DNA of 64,000 nt, taken from assembly GCF_000974805.1 (NCBI RefSeq), contig NZ_BBQZ01000005.1, positions 124,001-188,000 on the forward strand, given 5' to 3'. Source of the stretch: Demequina salsinemoris. Lineage in GTDB: Bacteria > Actinomycetota > Actinomycetes > Actinomycetales > Demequinaceae. Positions 29,149 to 40,328 of this stretch are shown here, one piece after another. The notes beneath the pieces were generated by a model. The model searched no databases. It was given only the letters and a program-made list of their open reading frames with translations, and was not told where the DNA came from. Position numbers and translations under genes: made by a program. Numbering within the stretch: position 1 is the stretch's first letter; each line of letters begins with the position of its first letter.

Positions 29149-30051
29149 CTACGCGGTGAGCGAGTCGACCCACTCCTGGTTGTCAGCGATGAAGCTGGCG
29201 ACGATGTCCGAGTAGTCGTCCTCCGACTCGGCGGCCTGGAGCTGGTTCTCGAGGTCCGCGAGCAGCGTGGAGTCCATCGTGAAGTTCGCCATCCAGTCGT
29301 TCACCTCGGGGAAGTCCGTGGCGAAGTCGGCGCGCGAGTAGGTGTAGATCGACTCGGCGTCACCGAGGGTGCCCTCGGGGTCCTCAAGGTTCTTGAGGTC
29401 GTAGGCGCCGTAGGCCCAGTGCGGCTCCCACAGCGTGACGACGATGTTCTCGCCAGCCGACATCGCGGAGTCGAGCTCGGCGAGCATCGCCGGGGTCGAC
29501 GAGGTGAGGAAGTCCATGCCATCGAGGCCGTAGGTCGGGATGACCGACTTCTCCATGGTGCCGGTGAGGCCAGCGCCGGGCTCGATGCCCACGATGGTGT
29601 TGTCGAACTCGTCGGCGGCGTCGGCCAGCTCGGCGAGCGAGTCGATCGGGGCGTCGGCGTTCACGGCGACCGTGAGCTTCGCGCCGTCGTACCAGGCGCC
29701 GACCTCAGCGATGTCGTCACCGAACTCCTCGAGGTACGAGGCGTGGGTGACGGGCAGCCACACGTCGGTGACCAGGTCGTAGTCGCCGTCGGCGAGCGCC
29801 TGGAACGTGGGGGCGGGGTCCGCGTACTCGAGGTTGACGGTGTAGCCCTTGTCCTCGAGGATGGCCTGCCACAGGACGGACGAGGCAACCGACTCGTCCC
29901 AGCCGTTGAAGACTCCGAAGGTGATCTCGCCGCCAGCGGTCGAGCCGGAGTCGGCCGACGCGTCGGTGTCCTCCGACGACGACGAGCAGCCCGCGAGCAC
30001 GAGGCCCGCAGCAGCGGTGAGTGCGAGAGGCGCGAACGAGCGCATCTTCAT
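29149..30051 (-). CDS. proX: glycine betaine/proline ABC substrate-binding lipoprotein
   Basis: 300 aa. The lipobox is LAGC|SSSS at about residue 20. The mature protein is of OpuAC/ProX type with aromatic ligand residues in NGWDES, VWLPVTHASYLEEF, GAWYDGAKLTVAV and LWEPHWAYG, expected to cage a quaternary ammonium group. The ATG at 30051 with AAAGGA upstream is preferred over an in-frame start 12 codons earlier. It is the last gene of proV-proW-proX; the 117-base gap before it holds small GC hairpins that may set its expression level. Confidence 0.94.
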   Translation of the reverse strand: MKMRSFAPLALTAAAGLVLAGCSSSSEDTDASADSGSTAGGEITFGVFNGWDESVASSVLWQAILEDKGYTVNLEYADPAPTFQALADGDYDLVTDVWLPVTHASYLEEFGDDIAEVGAWYDGAKLTVAVNADAPIDSLAELADAADEFDNTIVGIEPGAGLTGTMEKSVIPTYGLDGMDFLTSSTPAMLAELDSAMSAGENIVVTLWEPHWAYGAYDLKNLEDPEGTLGDAESIYTYSRADFATDFPEVNDWMANFTMDSTLLADLENQLQAAESEDDYSDIVASFIADNQEWVDSLTA

Positions 30052-30168
30052 GATGAGTTTCCTTTCCCGACGCGGGCTTCTCCGCACGTCGTGAGCACCT
30101 GGCCGTCCATCGGTCTGGACGGGGGTGCGCAGCTCCCCTCCGGGGCTGCGAGGTCTGGGGTGGTGGGG

Positions 30169-31071
30169 TCAGGCGGGCTGCTTGGCGGCATCGGAGGCGC
30201 CGTTGCCGTTGGAGGCGGAGCCACGGAGCTTGCGGACCAGGTGCAGCCCGCGCTTCATGCCGAACGCGCCCGTGAAGCGGTCCAGGATGATCGCGAGGAT
30301 CACGACGGAGACGCCCGCCTCCACGCCGAGCGCGGTGTTGAGCGCGGAGAGCGACTTGGTGACGTCGCCGCCGAGGCCACCCGCGCCGACCATGCCCGCA
30401 ATGACGACCATTGACAGCGACAGCATGATGACCTGGTTGACGCCCGCCATGATCGACGGCATCGCGAGCGGCAGCTGGATCTGACGCAGGATGCGGCCGG
30501 GGGCCGCGCCGAAGGCCTGGCCCGCCTCGACGACCTCCTTGTCCACGCCCCGGATGCCGAGCTCGGTGAGACGCACCGCGGGGGCGATCGCGAACAGGAT
30601 GGTCGCGAAGATGCCGGGTGCCACGCCGATGCCGAAGAGGCCGATGGCGGGGATCAGGTAGACGAAGGCGGGCATCGTCTGCAGGAAGTCCATGACGGGC
30701 TTCACGACGTTCGAGACGTGCTGGTTGCGCGCGGCCCAGATGCCGAGCGGGAGCCCGACCAGGAGCGCGAAGAACGCCGAGACGATGACCAGCGCGAGCG
30801 AGCTCATCGCGTTGTCCCACTGGTCGACGCCCACGACGAAGAGCAGGCCGAGCGCGGTGCCGACGGCGAACTTCCAGCCGCGCGCGAAGAGCGCGCCGAC
30901 CGCGATCACCGCGATGACGAGCAGCGCGGGGGGACCCGCGAAGATCCAGTTGAACGCGTCGTACAGGCCCTCATAGAGGCTGCCGAGGCCGTCGAACAGC
31001 CAGCTGAGGTTGTTCTCGATCCAGTCGAGACCGGACTCGATCCACGTGCCGAAGGGGATGCGGAACTCCAT
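30169..31071 (-). CDS. proW: glycine betaine/proline ABC permease
   Basis: 300 aa. An amphipathic N-terminus (WIENNLSWLFDGLGSLYEGLYDAFNWI) precedes about seven helices. The ATPase-coupling EAA loop is visible at VEAGQAFGAAPGRILRQIQLPLAMPSIMAGVNQ. It ends in a basic, Asn/Gly-rich tail. It forms the channel of the compatible-solute importer and is coupled to proV by an ATGA overlap. Confidence 0.94.
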   Translation of the reverse strand: MEFRIPFGTWIESGLDWIENNLSWLFDGLGSLYEGLYDAFNWIFAGPPALLVIAVIAVGALFARGWKFAVGTALGLLFVVGVDQWDNAMSSLALVIVSAFFALLVGLPLGIWAARNQHVSNVVKPVMDFLQTMPAFVYLIPAIGLFGIGVAPGIFATILFAIAPAVRLTELGIRGVDKEVVEAGQAFGAAPGRILRQIQLPLAMPSIMAGVNQVIMLSLSMVVIAGMVGAGGLGGDVTKSLSALNTALGVEAGVSVVILAIILDRFTGAFGMKRGLHLVRKLRGSASNGNGASDAAKQPA

Positions 31072-32360
31072 CACTGCACCTCCTTCGCGTCGATGGTGCC
31101 CGTTTCGACGGCGGCCTCCAGGGCCTCGTCGACCACCTCGGTGGGCAACGGGTCGGGCCTGGGCGAGGCCTCGGTCTCGGGCTCGCCGCCGAGGGCGGAC
31201 AGGAGCGTGACGCGCGGCACGACGCCGACCAGGCGTCCCCGCTCGTCGATGACGGCGAGCGGGAGCTGCGCCTCGACGACCGGGATGAAGAGGTCGGCGA
31301 GCGAGGTGTCCTTCGCGACGGCGCCGTGGTTGTCGCGGATGATCGTCTCGAGGCTCGTGACGCCCTGGCGCACGAGGTCGAGCGCGTCGCGGTCGGTGAC
31401 CCAGCCGATGAGCGTGCGGTCGCGCTTGGTGACGTAGACCGCGCTGAGCTGCTCGTCGCGCATGATCTTGAGTGCGACGTGCGGGCCCGCGGCGGGGTGG
31501 ACGGACGCGCGCGGCTTGCGCATGACCGACTCGGCGGTCAGCACGCGCGTGCGGTCCACGTCGGCGACGAACTGCTCGACGTACTCGTTGGCCGGGTCGG
31601 TGAGGATGTCCTCGGGAGAGCCGATCTGGACGATGCGGCCGTCCCGCATGACCGCGATGCGGTCGCCGAGGAACATGGCCTCGTTGAGGTCGTGCGTGAT
31701 GAAGATGATGGTCTTGCCAAGCGTCGCCTGGAGCTCGAGCAGCTGCTCCTGCATCTCGCGACGGATCAGCGGGTCGAGAGCGGAGAACGCCTCGTCCATG
31801 AGGAGCACGTCGGTGTCCGCGGCGAGCGCGCGGGCCAGGCCGACGCGCTGCTGCATGCCGCCCGAGAGCTGGCTGGGGAGCTTCTCCTCCCAGCCGGCGA
31901 GGCCGACGATCCCGGTGACCTCGCGGGCCTTGGCATCGCGCTCGGTCTTCGGCATCCCCTGGATCTCGAGGCCGTAGGCCACGTTGTCCAGGACGGTGCG
32001 GTGGGGGAGCAGGGCGAAGTGCTGGAACACCATGGAGACCCGCTTGCGGCGGATGTCGCGCAGCTTCTTGGCGGGGATGTCGGTGATCAGGTCCCCGCCG
32101 ATCTCCACGGTGCCGGCCGTCACGTCGTGCAGGCCGTTCAGCATGCGGATGAGGGTCGACTTGCCCGAGCCGGAGAGGCCCATGACCACGAAGATCTCGC
32201 CGCGCTGCACCTCGAAGGAGGCGTCGATGACGGCTGCCGTCGTGCCGGCGCCGAGCTCGTCGCGGCTGGCGCCCTCCTCAAGACGGGACACGGCCTGGTC
32301 GGCATGCTTGCCGAAGACCTTGTACAGGCCCTCAGCGCGCAGCGCGATGCTGTCGCTCAC
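31071..32360 (-). CDS. proV: glycine betaine/proline ABC ATPase with CBS domains
   Basis: 429 aa. Walker [10 protein letters not shown], signature [15 protein letters not shown] and Walker [13 protein letters not shown] are clear. Residues about 270-390 form a tandem CBS pair ([14 protein letters not shown]...[33 protein letters not shown]) that gates OpuA-type importers by ionic strength or c-di-AMP. The GTG at 32360 has AGAGGA 8 bases upstream. It is the first gene of the operon; a long leader region with repeats precedes it. Confidence 0.94.
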   Translation of the reverse strand: MSDSIALRAEGLYKVFGKHADQAVSRLEEGASRDELGAGTTAAVIDASFEVQRGEIFVVMGLSGSGKSTLIRMLNGLHDVTAGTVEIGGDLITDIPAKKLRDIRRKRVSMVFQHFALLPHRTVLDNVAYGLEIQGMPKTERDAKAREVTGIVGLAGWEEKLPSQLSGGMQQRVGLARALAADTDVLLMDEAFSALDPLIRREMQEQLLELQATLGKTIIFITHDLNEAMFLGDRIAVMRDGRIVQIGSPEDILTDPANEYVEQFVADVDRTRVLTAESVMRKPRASVHPAAGPHVALKIMRDEQLSAVYVTKRDRTLIGWVTDRDALDLVRQGVTSLETIIRDNHGAVAKDTSLADLFIPVVEAQLPLAVIDERGRLVGVVPRVTLLSALGGEPETEASPRPDPLPTEVVDEALEAAVETGTIDAKEVQ

Positions 32361-32510
32361 AGATTCGTCCTCTGATCGTTCGCGCACGAAGGCGCGGACT
32401 CGTTCAGATCGCGGCCCGGGCTGAGGTGACTGGATCGGGACGCTGATGCGCCCGCACGATCCCGTGCGGCGCTCGCCGGGAGGCGGCGCCGGACACTCAC
32501 TGCCATACGC

Positions 32511-32581
32511 GCGCCGCCATCGTGGGGCACTCGCGGACCTGGGTTGTCAGGGCCTCCGCGAGCACCGCACGATGGCGGCGC
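32511..32581. repeat. long inverted repeat upstream of proV
   Basis: Arms GCGCCGCCATCGTG (32511-32524) and its exact complement (32568-32581). After a 5-base mismatch the pairing resumes (CTCGCGGA / TCCGCGAG), so about 28 positions per arm and a loop of about 15. It lies 150 bases before the proV GTG and 145 bases after the tesB stop. It could terminate tesB, structure the proV leader, or be a mobile remnant. Confidence 0.75.
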
Positions 32582-32628
32582 CCAGGCGAAGGGCCTGCTC
32601 GACCGTAACAACGTCGAGGACAGATCTT

Positions 32629-32683
32629 CAACCTTTGGTCAAGAACGTAATCATTCTGTGACCTTTGGCCGGGTGTATATCAA
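32629..32683 (-). promoter_or_regulatory. candidate proV promoter with two direct repeats
   Basis: An AT-rich patch holds two copies of ACCTTTGG(T/C)C on the plus strand (32631-32640 and 32661-32670), exactly 30 bp apart, i.e. on the same helix face. On the minus strand TTGATA (32683-32678) and CAGAAT (32658-32653) are 19 apart and could be a promoter with one repeat in its spacer. Regulation by osmotic stress is inferred from the operon only. Confidence 0.4.
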
Positions 32684-32725
32684 GCCTGGTAAATAGGGGT
32701 GAGTCAGCACGGTCCGACGGAGGGG

Positions 32726-33598
32726 TCACAAGCGGACCATTCCCTCCTGTGCCACCGTCGCGACGAGGGCCCCGTCCTCGGAGAATACCCAGGCGCCCGC
32801 GAGGCCTCGGCCGCCCTGCGTGGTCGGCGCGTCCTGCACGTAGAGGAGCCACTCGTCGGCGCGCGCGGGGCGGTGCCACCACATCGCATGGTCGAGGCTC
32901 GCGAACGAGATGTCAGGCGTCGCCCATGAGACGCTGTGGCGGCGCAGGATCGGCTCGAGGATGATCTGGTCGGACGCGAACGCGAGCAGCGCGCGGTGCG
33001 TCAGGTCGGGCACCTCGACCTTGGTCCGAGCGCGCACCCACGTGGTCTGATAGGCGCGCTTCTGGCGGTCAGGGCGAAGGTAGATCGGGCCCTCGACCTG
33101 GCGCGCGTCGAAGGGCGCCCGCTCGAGCCAGAAGTCGGCCGTCGGATGCCCTGCGAGCGGCGCGAAGACGTCCACGCTCGACACGAGTTCGTCGGGACCC
33201 GGCACCTCGGGCATCGTCACCTGGTGCTCGACGCCGTCCTGCGCCTCCTGGAATGACGCGATCATCGACAGGATCGGCTGGCCCTCCTGGAGCGCGTGCG
33301 TGCGCCGCGCGGAGAAGGAGCGGCCGTCGCGGAGGATCTCGACCTCGAAGTCGATCGGCTTCGACGCGTCGCCCGCGCGAAGGAAGTAACCGTGCATCGA
33401 GTGCACCGGCCGCGCCTCGTCGACCGTGAGGCCCGCCGCGACGATCGCCTGTCCGAGCACCTGCCCTCCGAACACGCGCCCGCCGGGCATCGGCAGGGAT
33501 TGGCCGGTGAAGCTCGTGTCTCCGTCGCGGTGGAGGTTCAGCGCGTCGAGGCCGGAGGCGACCGCCTGATCGGCCCAGGTGTCCGGGGTGTGATTCAT
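32726..33598 (-). CDS. tesB: acyl-CoA thioesterase II
   Basis: 290 aa, double hot-dog protein of TesB type: GGRVFGGQVLGQAIVAA, VHSMHGYFLRAGD, ALLAFASDQIILEPIL (Asp of the catalytic triad), SFASLDHAMWWHRP, TTQGGRGLAGAWVFS. It hydrolyses medium- and long-chain acyl-CoAs. A TACTCT box (33611-33606) ends 7 bases before the ATG, so the message may be leaderless. Confidence 0.94.
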   Translation of the reverse strand: MNHTPDTWADQAVASGLDALNLHRDGDTSFTGQSLPMPGGRVFGGQVLGQAIVAAGLTVDEARPVHSMHGYFLRAGDASKPIDFEVEILRDGRSFSARRTHALQEGQPILSMIASFQEAQDGVEHQVTMPEVPGPDELVSSVDVFAPLAGHPTADFWLERAPFDARQVEGPIYLRPDRQKRAYQTTWVRARTKVEVPDLTHRALLAFASDQIILEPILRRHSVSWATPDISFASLDHAMWWHRPARADEWLLYVQDAPTTQGGRGLAGAWVFSEDGALVATVAQEGMVRL

Positions 33599-33686
33599 GG
33601 GATCGAGAGTATCCCGATCCTGGGAACGCCCCGGCTCGAGGTCTGCTCGCGCGTGCGCGGACCGGCCGCCGGCGCTGTCGCGCTCG

Positions 33687-34121
33687 TCAGCCTCCCGGCG
33701 TCGGCTCGAACGTGTTGATCATCGAGTGGGCCGCGCGCTCGAGGTAGTCCATGAGCGTCGCCGAGTGCATCGGCGAGAGCTGGGCCTCGACCACGGCCGC
33801 TCGCATGTGAAGCATCCAGCGGTCGCGCGCCTCGGGGTTCACGTGGAAGGGCTGGTGGCGCATGCGCAGCCGCGGATGGCCGCGCTGCTCGGAGTAGGTG
33901 GTGGGCCCGCCCCAGTACTGCTCGAGGAAGGCGGTGAGGCGCCAGACCGCGCCGTCCATGTCGTCCTCGGGGTACATGGGGCTCAGCACGTCGTCGTCCT
34001 TCACCCCCTCGTAGAAGCGGCGCACGATCGCCTCGAACGTCTCGTGCCCGCCCACGGCGTCGTAGAAGCTGGGAGGCTCGGTGGGGGACATGGACGATGC
34101 GGGGGCGACGGGCTCGCTCAC
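33687..34121 (-). CDS. glbO: group II truncated hemoglobin
   Basis: 144 aa. Heme-site residues match GlbO: Tyr37 (B10), Tyr50 (CD1, SPMYP), His89 (F8, RMRHQPFHV), Trp102 (G8, RDRWMLHM). Such globins bind O2 tightly and are linked to oxidative and nitrosative stress. The GTG start overlaps the mscS stop (GTGA), so it is translated from the mscS message. A CGCATCGTCC copy (34092-34101, minus strand) encodes Ala-Ser-Ser in the variable N-terminal tail. Confidence 0.95.
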   Translation of the reverse strand: MSEPVAPASSMSPTEPPSFYDAVGGHETFEAIVRRFYEGVKDDDVLSPMYPEDDMDGAVWRLTAFLEQYWGGPTTYSEQRGHPRLRMRHQPFHVNPEARDRWMLHMRAAVVEAQLSPMHSATLMDYLERAAHSMINTFEPTPGG

Positions 34122-35302
34122 TCGTCGCCCTCGCCGCCGTCGGCTCCGTCACCCTGGTCGCCGCGCACGACGGAGCCCCCGCGGGTCAGCTCGTCCTTGC
34201 CGGGCTTCGCGTGGTGCGACGCGCTGGCGGCCGACTTGGCGCCGGCCGTGGACGATGCGGCGGTCTCCTCCTCTGCCGTGCCGGGGGGCGCGGGCTCCGA
34301 CATCCTGTAGGCCTGGTGCGGGATCGCCATCTCGATGCCGCGCTCCGTGAACTCGCGGCGGACCTCGCGGCGCACCGCGCGCATCACGTCCCACTGGGTC
34401 GCGGGCTGGACCTGGATGAGCAGGCGGATGGTCACGGCGTCGTAGTCGAAGCCTTCGATGCCGGGCACGTCGGGCTCGGACAGGATCGCGTTGTCGATGA
34501 CCTCGTCGGCCCTCCGCGCGGCCTCGACTGCGCTCAGCATCGCCTCGCGCGCCTCCTCGAGGTCGGTGTCGTAGCCGACGCGGATCTCGAGCAGCGCCCG
34601 CGACCATAGCCGCGTCATGTTGCCGACGCGCGTGATGTTGCCGTTCGGGACGTACCACATCGTCCCGTCGATCGACCGCAGTCTCACGGAGCGCAGGCCG
34701 ATCTCCTCGACCGTGCCGGAGGCCTCGCCGACGTCGATGATGTCGCCCACGCCGTACTGGTCCTCCACGAGCATGAAGACGCCCGCGATCAGGTCCTTCA
34801 CGAGCGACTGCGCGCCGAAGCCGAGCGCGACGCCGACGACTCCCGCGGACGCGAGCAGCGGGGCGATGTTGATGCCGACCTCGCCGAGCACGATCAGCGT
34901 GACGGTCATGATCACGAAGACGGAGAGCGAGGCGTTGAGCACGAGGCGGATGGTGCGCGCGCGCTGCTTGCGGCGCTCCCGCTCGAGCCGGGATTCGAGA
35001 GTGTCCTGCATCGGGACCGCGATCTTCGCCTTGCGGAGCGCCGACTTCGCCTTGTGCTCCGTGATCGGCAGCCCGTCCTCGATGGACTGCGTGACGATCT
35101 TGATGACCCACCGGCCGAACAGCAGGAACAGGACGCCCGCCAGGATGATCGCGATGATGAAGGCGGCCTCGCCCCAGCCCGAGCCGAGCCAGTCCACGAA
35201 GCTGTTGGACACCTCATCGACGGTCTTGCTGCCGGGCAGCGGCGTGGCCGTGACGTCGGGGGACGGGTCAACGGTCGCGGCGAGGAATGCTGCAGTCATC
35301 AC
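34118..35302 (-). CDS. MscS-family mechanosensitive ion channel
   Basis: 394 aa with about four hydrophobic segments. The pore-lining helix and beta domain are typical: GVVGVALGFGAQSLVKDLIAGVFML split over residues about 165-190, then GDIIDVGEASGTVEEIGLRSV and GTMWYVPNGNI. A Ser/Ala/Lys-rich tail (about 350-394) carries one decamer copy (34250-34259, Ala-Ser-Ser). A TACTGT box (35315-35310) lies 7 bases before the GTG at 35302; the ATG one codon later is equally possible. Confidence 0.92.
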   Translation of the reverse strand: MMTAAFLAATVDPSPDVTATPLPGSKTVDEVSNSFVDWLGSGWGEAAFIIAIILAGVLFLLFGRWVIKIVTQSIEDGLPITEHKAKSALRKAKIAVPMQDTLESRLERERRKQRARTIRLVLNASLSVFVIMTVTLIVLGEVGINIAPLLASAGVVGVALGFGAQSLVKDLIAGVFMLVEDQYGVGDIIDVGEASGTVEEIGLRSVRLRSIDGTMWYVPNGNITRVGNMTRLWSRALLEIRVGYDTDLEEAREAMLSAVEAARRADEVIDNAILSEPDVPGIEGFDYDAVTIRLLIQVQPATQWDVMRAVRREVRREFTERGIEMAIPHQAYRMSEPAPPGTAEEETAASSTAGAKSAASASHHAKPGKDELTRGGSVVRGDQGDGADGGEGDE

Positions 35303-35377
35303 GTGCTCTACAGTAATCGCCGCCTCCGACACGATGTCCACTTTCCGCTTCACCCGTACAAGAACCACGGACGATGG

Positions 35378-35383
35378 CAGGAT
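35378..35383 (+). promoter_or_regulatory. -10 box of malQ
   Basis: CAGGAT ends 7 bases before the GTG at 35391, consistent with a leaderless malQ transcript. The divergent mscS -10 (35315-35310) shares this short gap. Confidence 0.4.
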
Positions 35384-35390
35384 GGAACGC

Positions 35391-37529
35391 GTGAGCGACG
35401 CACCTGATATCCCCGATGAGAGCCCTTCGCCCGCGCTGCAGGAGCTCGCGCGTGCGTGCGGCGTCGCGCTCGACTACACGGCGGCGTCGGGAGAGCACAC
35501 GACCAGCTCGGCCTCCGCGATCCGCGCGGTGCTCGCCGCGATGGGCGTGGACGGCTCCGACGACGAGCGCTGCCAGGCGGCGCTCGTGAGGCTCGAGGAC
35601 CTCCGCTGGGAGCGGATGGTGCCCGCGGTGACGGTGCTGCGCGAGGGCGCCGAGGCGGTCATCCCCGTCCACGTCGCGCACGGCGAGCCCGCCGAGGCCG
35701 CGCTGGTCCTCGAGACGGGTGAGCGGTGGCCGCTCGAGCAGCTCGACATCTACATCCCTCCGCGCGCGGTCGGCGACCGCGAGATCGGCCGCGCGTCCTT
35801 CAAGATCCCTGCCAGCCTCCCGCTCGGCTGGCACCGGGTCGAGGGATCGACCACGGGGACGACGGGCAAGGGCTGGATCGTCGTCACGCCGCAGCGCGTC
35901 GAGATCCGCCGCGAGATCCGCGAGGCGAAGCCGTACGGCCTGCACACGCAGCTGTACTCGATCAGATCCTCGCGCTCGTGGGGGCTGGGAGACTTCGCGG
36001 ACCTCGGCGACCTGTGCGCGCTGGCGAAGGTGCGGGCCGGGGCCGACTTCGTCCTCGTCAACCCGCTGCACGCGTGCGAGCCCGTGCCGCCGATCTCCAA
36101 CTCGCCGTACAGTCCGTCGTCCCGGCGCTACCTCAACCCCACGTACATCCGGGTGGAGGACATCCCCGAGGTCGCCTACCTTCCCAGTCAGCGTCGGGCC
36201 GTGCTCGAATGGGAGTCCGAGAAGCCCCGCCGTGTCAACGCGACGGCCGAGCTGCTCGACCGCGACGGCGCGTGGACCGCGAAGAAGGCCGCGCTCGAGC
36301 AGGTCTTCGAGGCGCCTCGCTCGATCGGGCGGGACGCCCAGTTCGAGGCGTACTGCCTGCGCGAGGGCAGGGCGCTCGAGGACTTCGCGACCTGGTGCGC
36401 GATCGCCGAGACCTTCAGCGGTGAGGCGTGGCCCGAGGAGCTGAGCCACCCACGCGCTCCCGAGGTCGCGCAGTGGCGCGAGGACCACCCGGACCGCATC
36501 ATGTTCTACGCGTGGCTCCAGTGGATCGCGCAGGAGCAGCTCGCTGGCGCTCAGGCGCGGGCGCTCGAGTCGGGGATGCGGATCGGCATCATGATGGACC
36601 TCGCGGTGGGCGTCCACCCCGAGGGCGCGGACTCGTGGGCCCTCCAGACCGTCCTGGCCCGCGGCGTCGGCATCGGAGCCCCGCCGGATGCGTTCAACCA
36701 GAAGGGCCAGAACTGGGCCCTGCCCCCGTGGAACCCGCGCGCGATGGAGTCCGCCGCCTACCTGCCCTTCCGCGACCTGGTCCGCGCGGCCGTCGCGAGC
36801 GCGGGTGCTCTCCGCATCGACCACGTCCTCGGGCTGTTCCGCCAGTGGTGGGTGCCCGACGGCCACCAGGCCGACGACGGCGCGTACGTCTACGTGGACC
36901 ACGAGGCGCTCATCGGCATCGTCGCTCTCGAGGCGCAGCGTGCCGGCGCGATCGTCATCGGCGAGGACCTCGGCACCGTGGAGCCGTGGGTCATGCAGTA
37001 CCTCAACGAGCGCGGCCTGCTCGGCACCGTCGTCCAGCGCTTCGAGTGGCGCGACGGTCACCCGCTCGCGCCCGAGGACTACCGCGAGGACGTGCTCGTC
37101 GCGGTGACGACGCACGACCACCCGCCCACCGCCGCGTACCTCGCGGGCACCGACCTGGACGTGCCCGAGGAACTCGGTCTACTCGTCGGCGACGTCGAGG
37201 AGATGAAGGCGCAGGGACGACGCGAGGTCGAGGGCCTCACTCGCTACCTGGACGAGCGCGGCTGGCTGCCGATCGAGCCAGAGGACGAGGACATCCTCGC
37301 GGGCATGCACACGCTCGTGCTGAACTCGCCCGCACTGCTCAGCGCGATCGCGGTCACCGACCTGGTCGGGGAGATGAGGACGCAGAACCAGCCGGGCACG
37401 TTCCTCGAGTACCCGAACTGGTGCATCCCGCTCACCGACTCCAACGGCGTGCCCGTGCTGCTCGACGAGCTCTTCGACCACCCGCGCGTGCGAAGGCTCG
37501 TGAGCAAGCTCAAGAACGCGCGCGGGTGA
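35391..37529 (+). CDS. malQ: 4-alpha-glucanotransferase (amylomaltase)
   Basis: 712 aa, the long actinobacterial type with about 180 extra N-terminal residues. GH77 catalytic groups are visible: nucleophile Asp in LRIDHVLGLFRQWW, acid/base Glu in VIGEDLGTVEPWV, third Asp in TTHDHPPTAAYL. The 250s-type loop SNSPYSPSSRRYLNP is also present. It transfers glucan segments in maltodextrin and glycogen metabolism. GTG 35391 is chosen for its fit to the -10 box; an in-frame ATG is at 35382. It is convergent with pepN. Confidence 0.95.
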   Translation: MSDAPDIPDESPSPALQELARACGVALDYTAASGEHTTSSASAIRAVLAAMGVDGSDDERCQAALVRLEDLRWERMVPAVTVLREGAEAVIPVHVAHGEPAEAALVLETGERWPLEQLDIYIPPRAVGDREIGRASFKIPASLPLGWHRVEGSTTGTTGKGWIVVTPQRVEIRREIREAKPYGLHTQLYSIRSSRSWGLGDFADLGDLCALAKVRAGADFVLVNPLHACEPVPPISNSPYSPSSRRYLNPTYIRVEDIPEVAYLPSQRRAVLEWESEKPRRVNATAELLDRDGAWTAKKAALEQVFEAPRSIGRDAQFEAYCLREGRALEDFATWCAIAETFSGEAWPEELSHPRAPEVAQWREDHPDRIMFYAWLQWIAQEQLAGAQARALESGMRIGIMMDLAVGVHPEGADSWALQTVLARGVGIGAPPDAFNQKGQNWALPPWNPRAMESAAYLPFRDLVRAAVASAGALRIDHVLGLFRQWWVPDGHQADDGAYVYVDHEALIGIVALEAQRAGAIVIGEDLGTVEPWVMQYLNERGLLGTVVQRFEWRDGHPLAPEDYREDVLVAVTTHDHPPTAAYLAGTDLDVPEELGLLVGDVEEMKAQGRREVEGLTRYLDERGWLPIEPEDEDILAGMHTLVLNSPALLSAIAVTDLVGEMRTQNQPGTFLEYPNWCIPLTDSNGVPVLLDELFDHPRVRRLVSKLKNARG

Positions 37530-37586
37530 GGCGACGACGTTGAGCGGTCCGGAAGCGGTCGAGCGGCGCCGCGAGCGACGCTGAGC

Positions 37587-37603
37587 GACCCGCTTCGCGG
37601 GGT
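37587..37603. terminator. small hairpin between convergent malQ and pepN
   Basis: CCCGC-TTC-GCGGG with flanking pairs, 60 bases after the malQ stop and 8 bases from the pepN stop. Short, no T tract; weak terminator candidate. Confidence 0.4.
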
Positions 37604-37608
37604 GACGG

Positions 37609-40191
<2,583 letters not shown>

Positions 40192-40272
40192 GGCTGAAGT
40201 CTTCCACGGCCGACCGACATCGGCGCACGACCTGGGGCCCGGTGGAACCGCCTACCGGCGGGGGTATGAGAA

Positions 40273-40305
40273 GCGGGCCCGGGATCGTGACGATCCCGGG
40301 CCCGC
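40273..40305 (-). terminator. terminator of the second pepN
   Basis: A perfect 15-bp stem (GCGGGCCCGGGATCG and its complement) with a TGA loop lies 24 bases after the stop at 40329. One CGCATCGTCC copy (minus strand, 40314-40323) sits between the stop and this stem. Confidence 0.85.
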
Positions 40306-40328
40306 GAGCAGTCGGACGATGCGCTGGA

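Noticed and set aside
32446-32661. A 71-codon open frame upstream of proV
   Set aside because: It crosses the long inverted repeat, lacks a ribosome site and shows no protein-like pattern.
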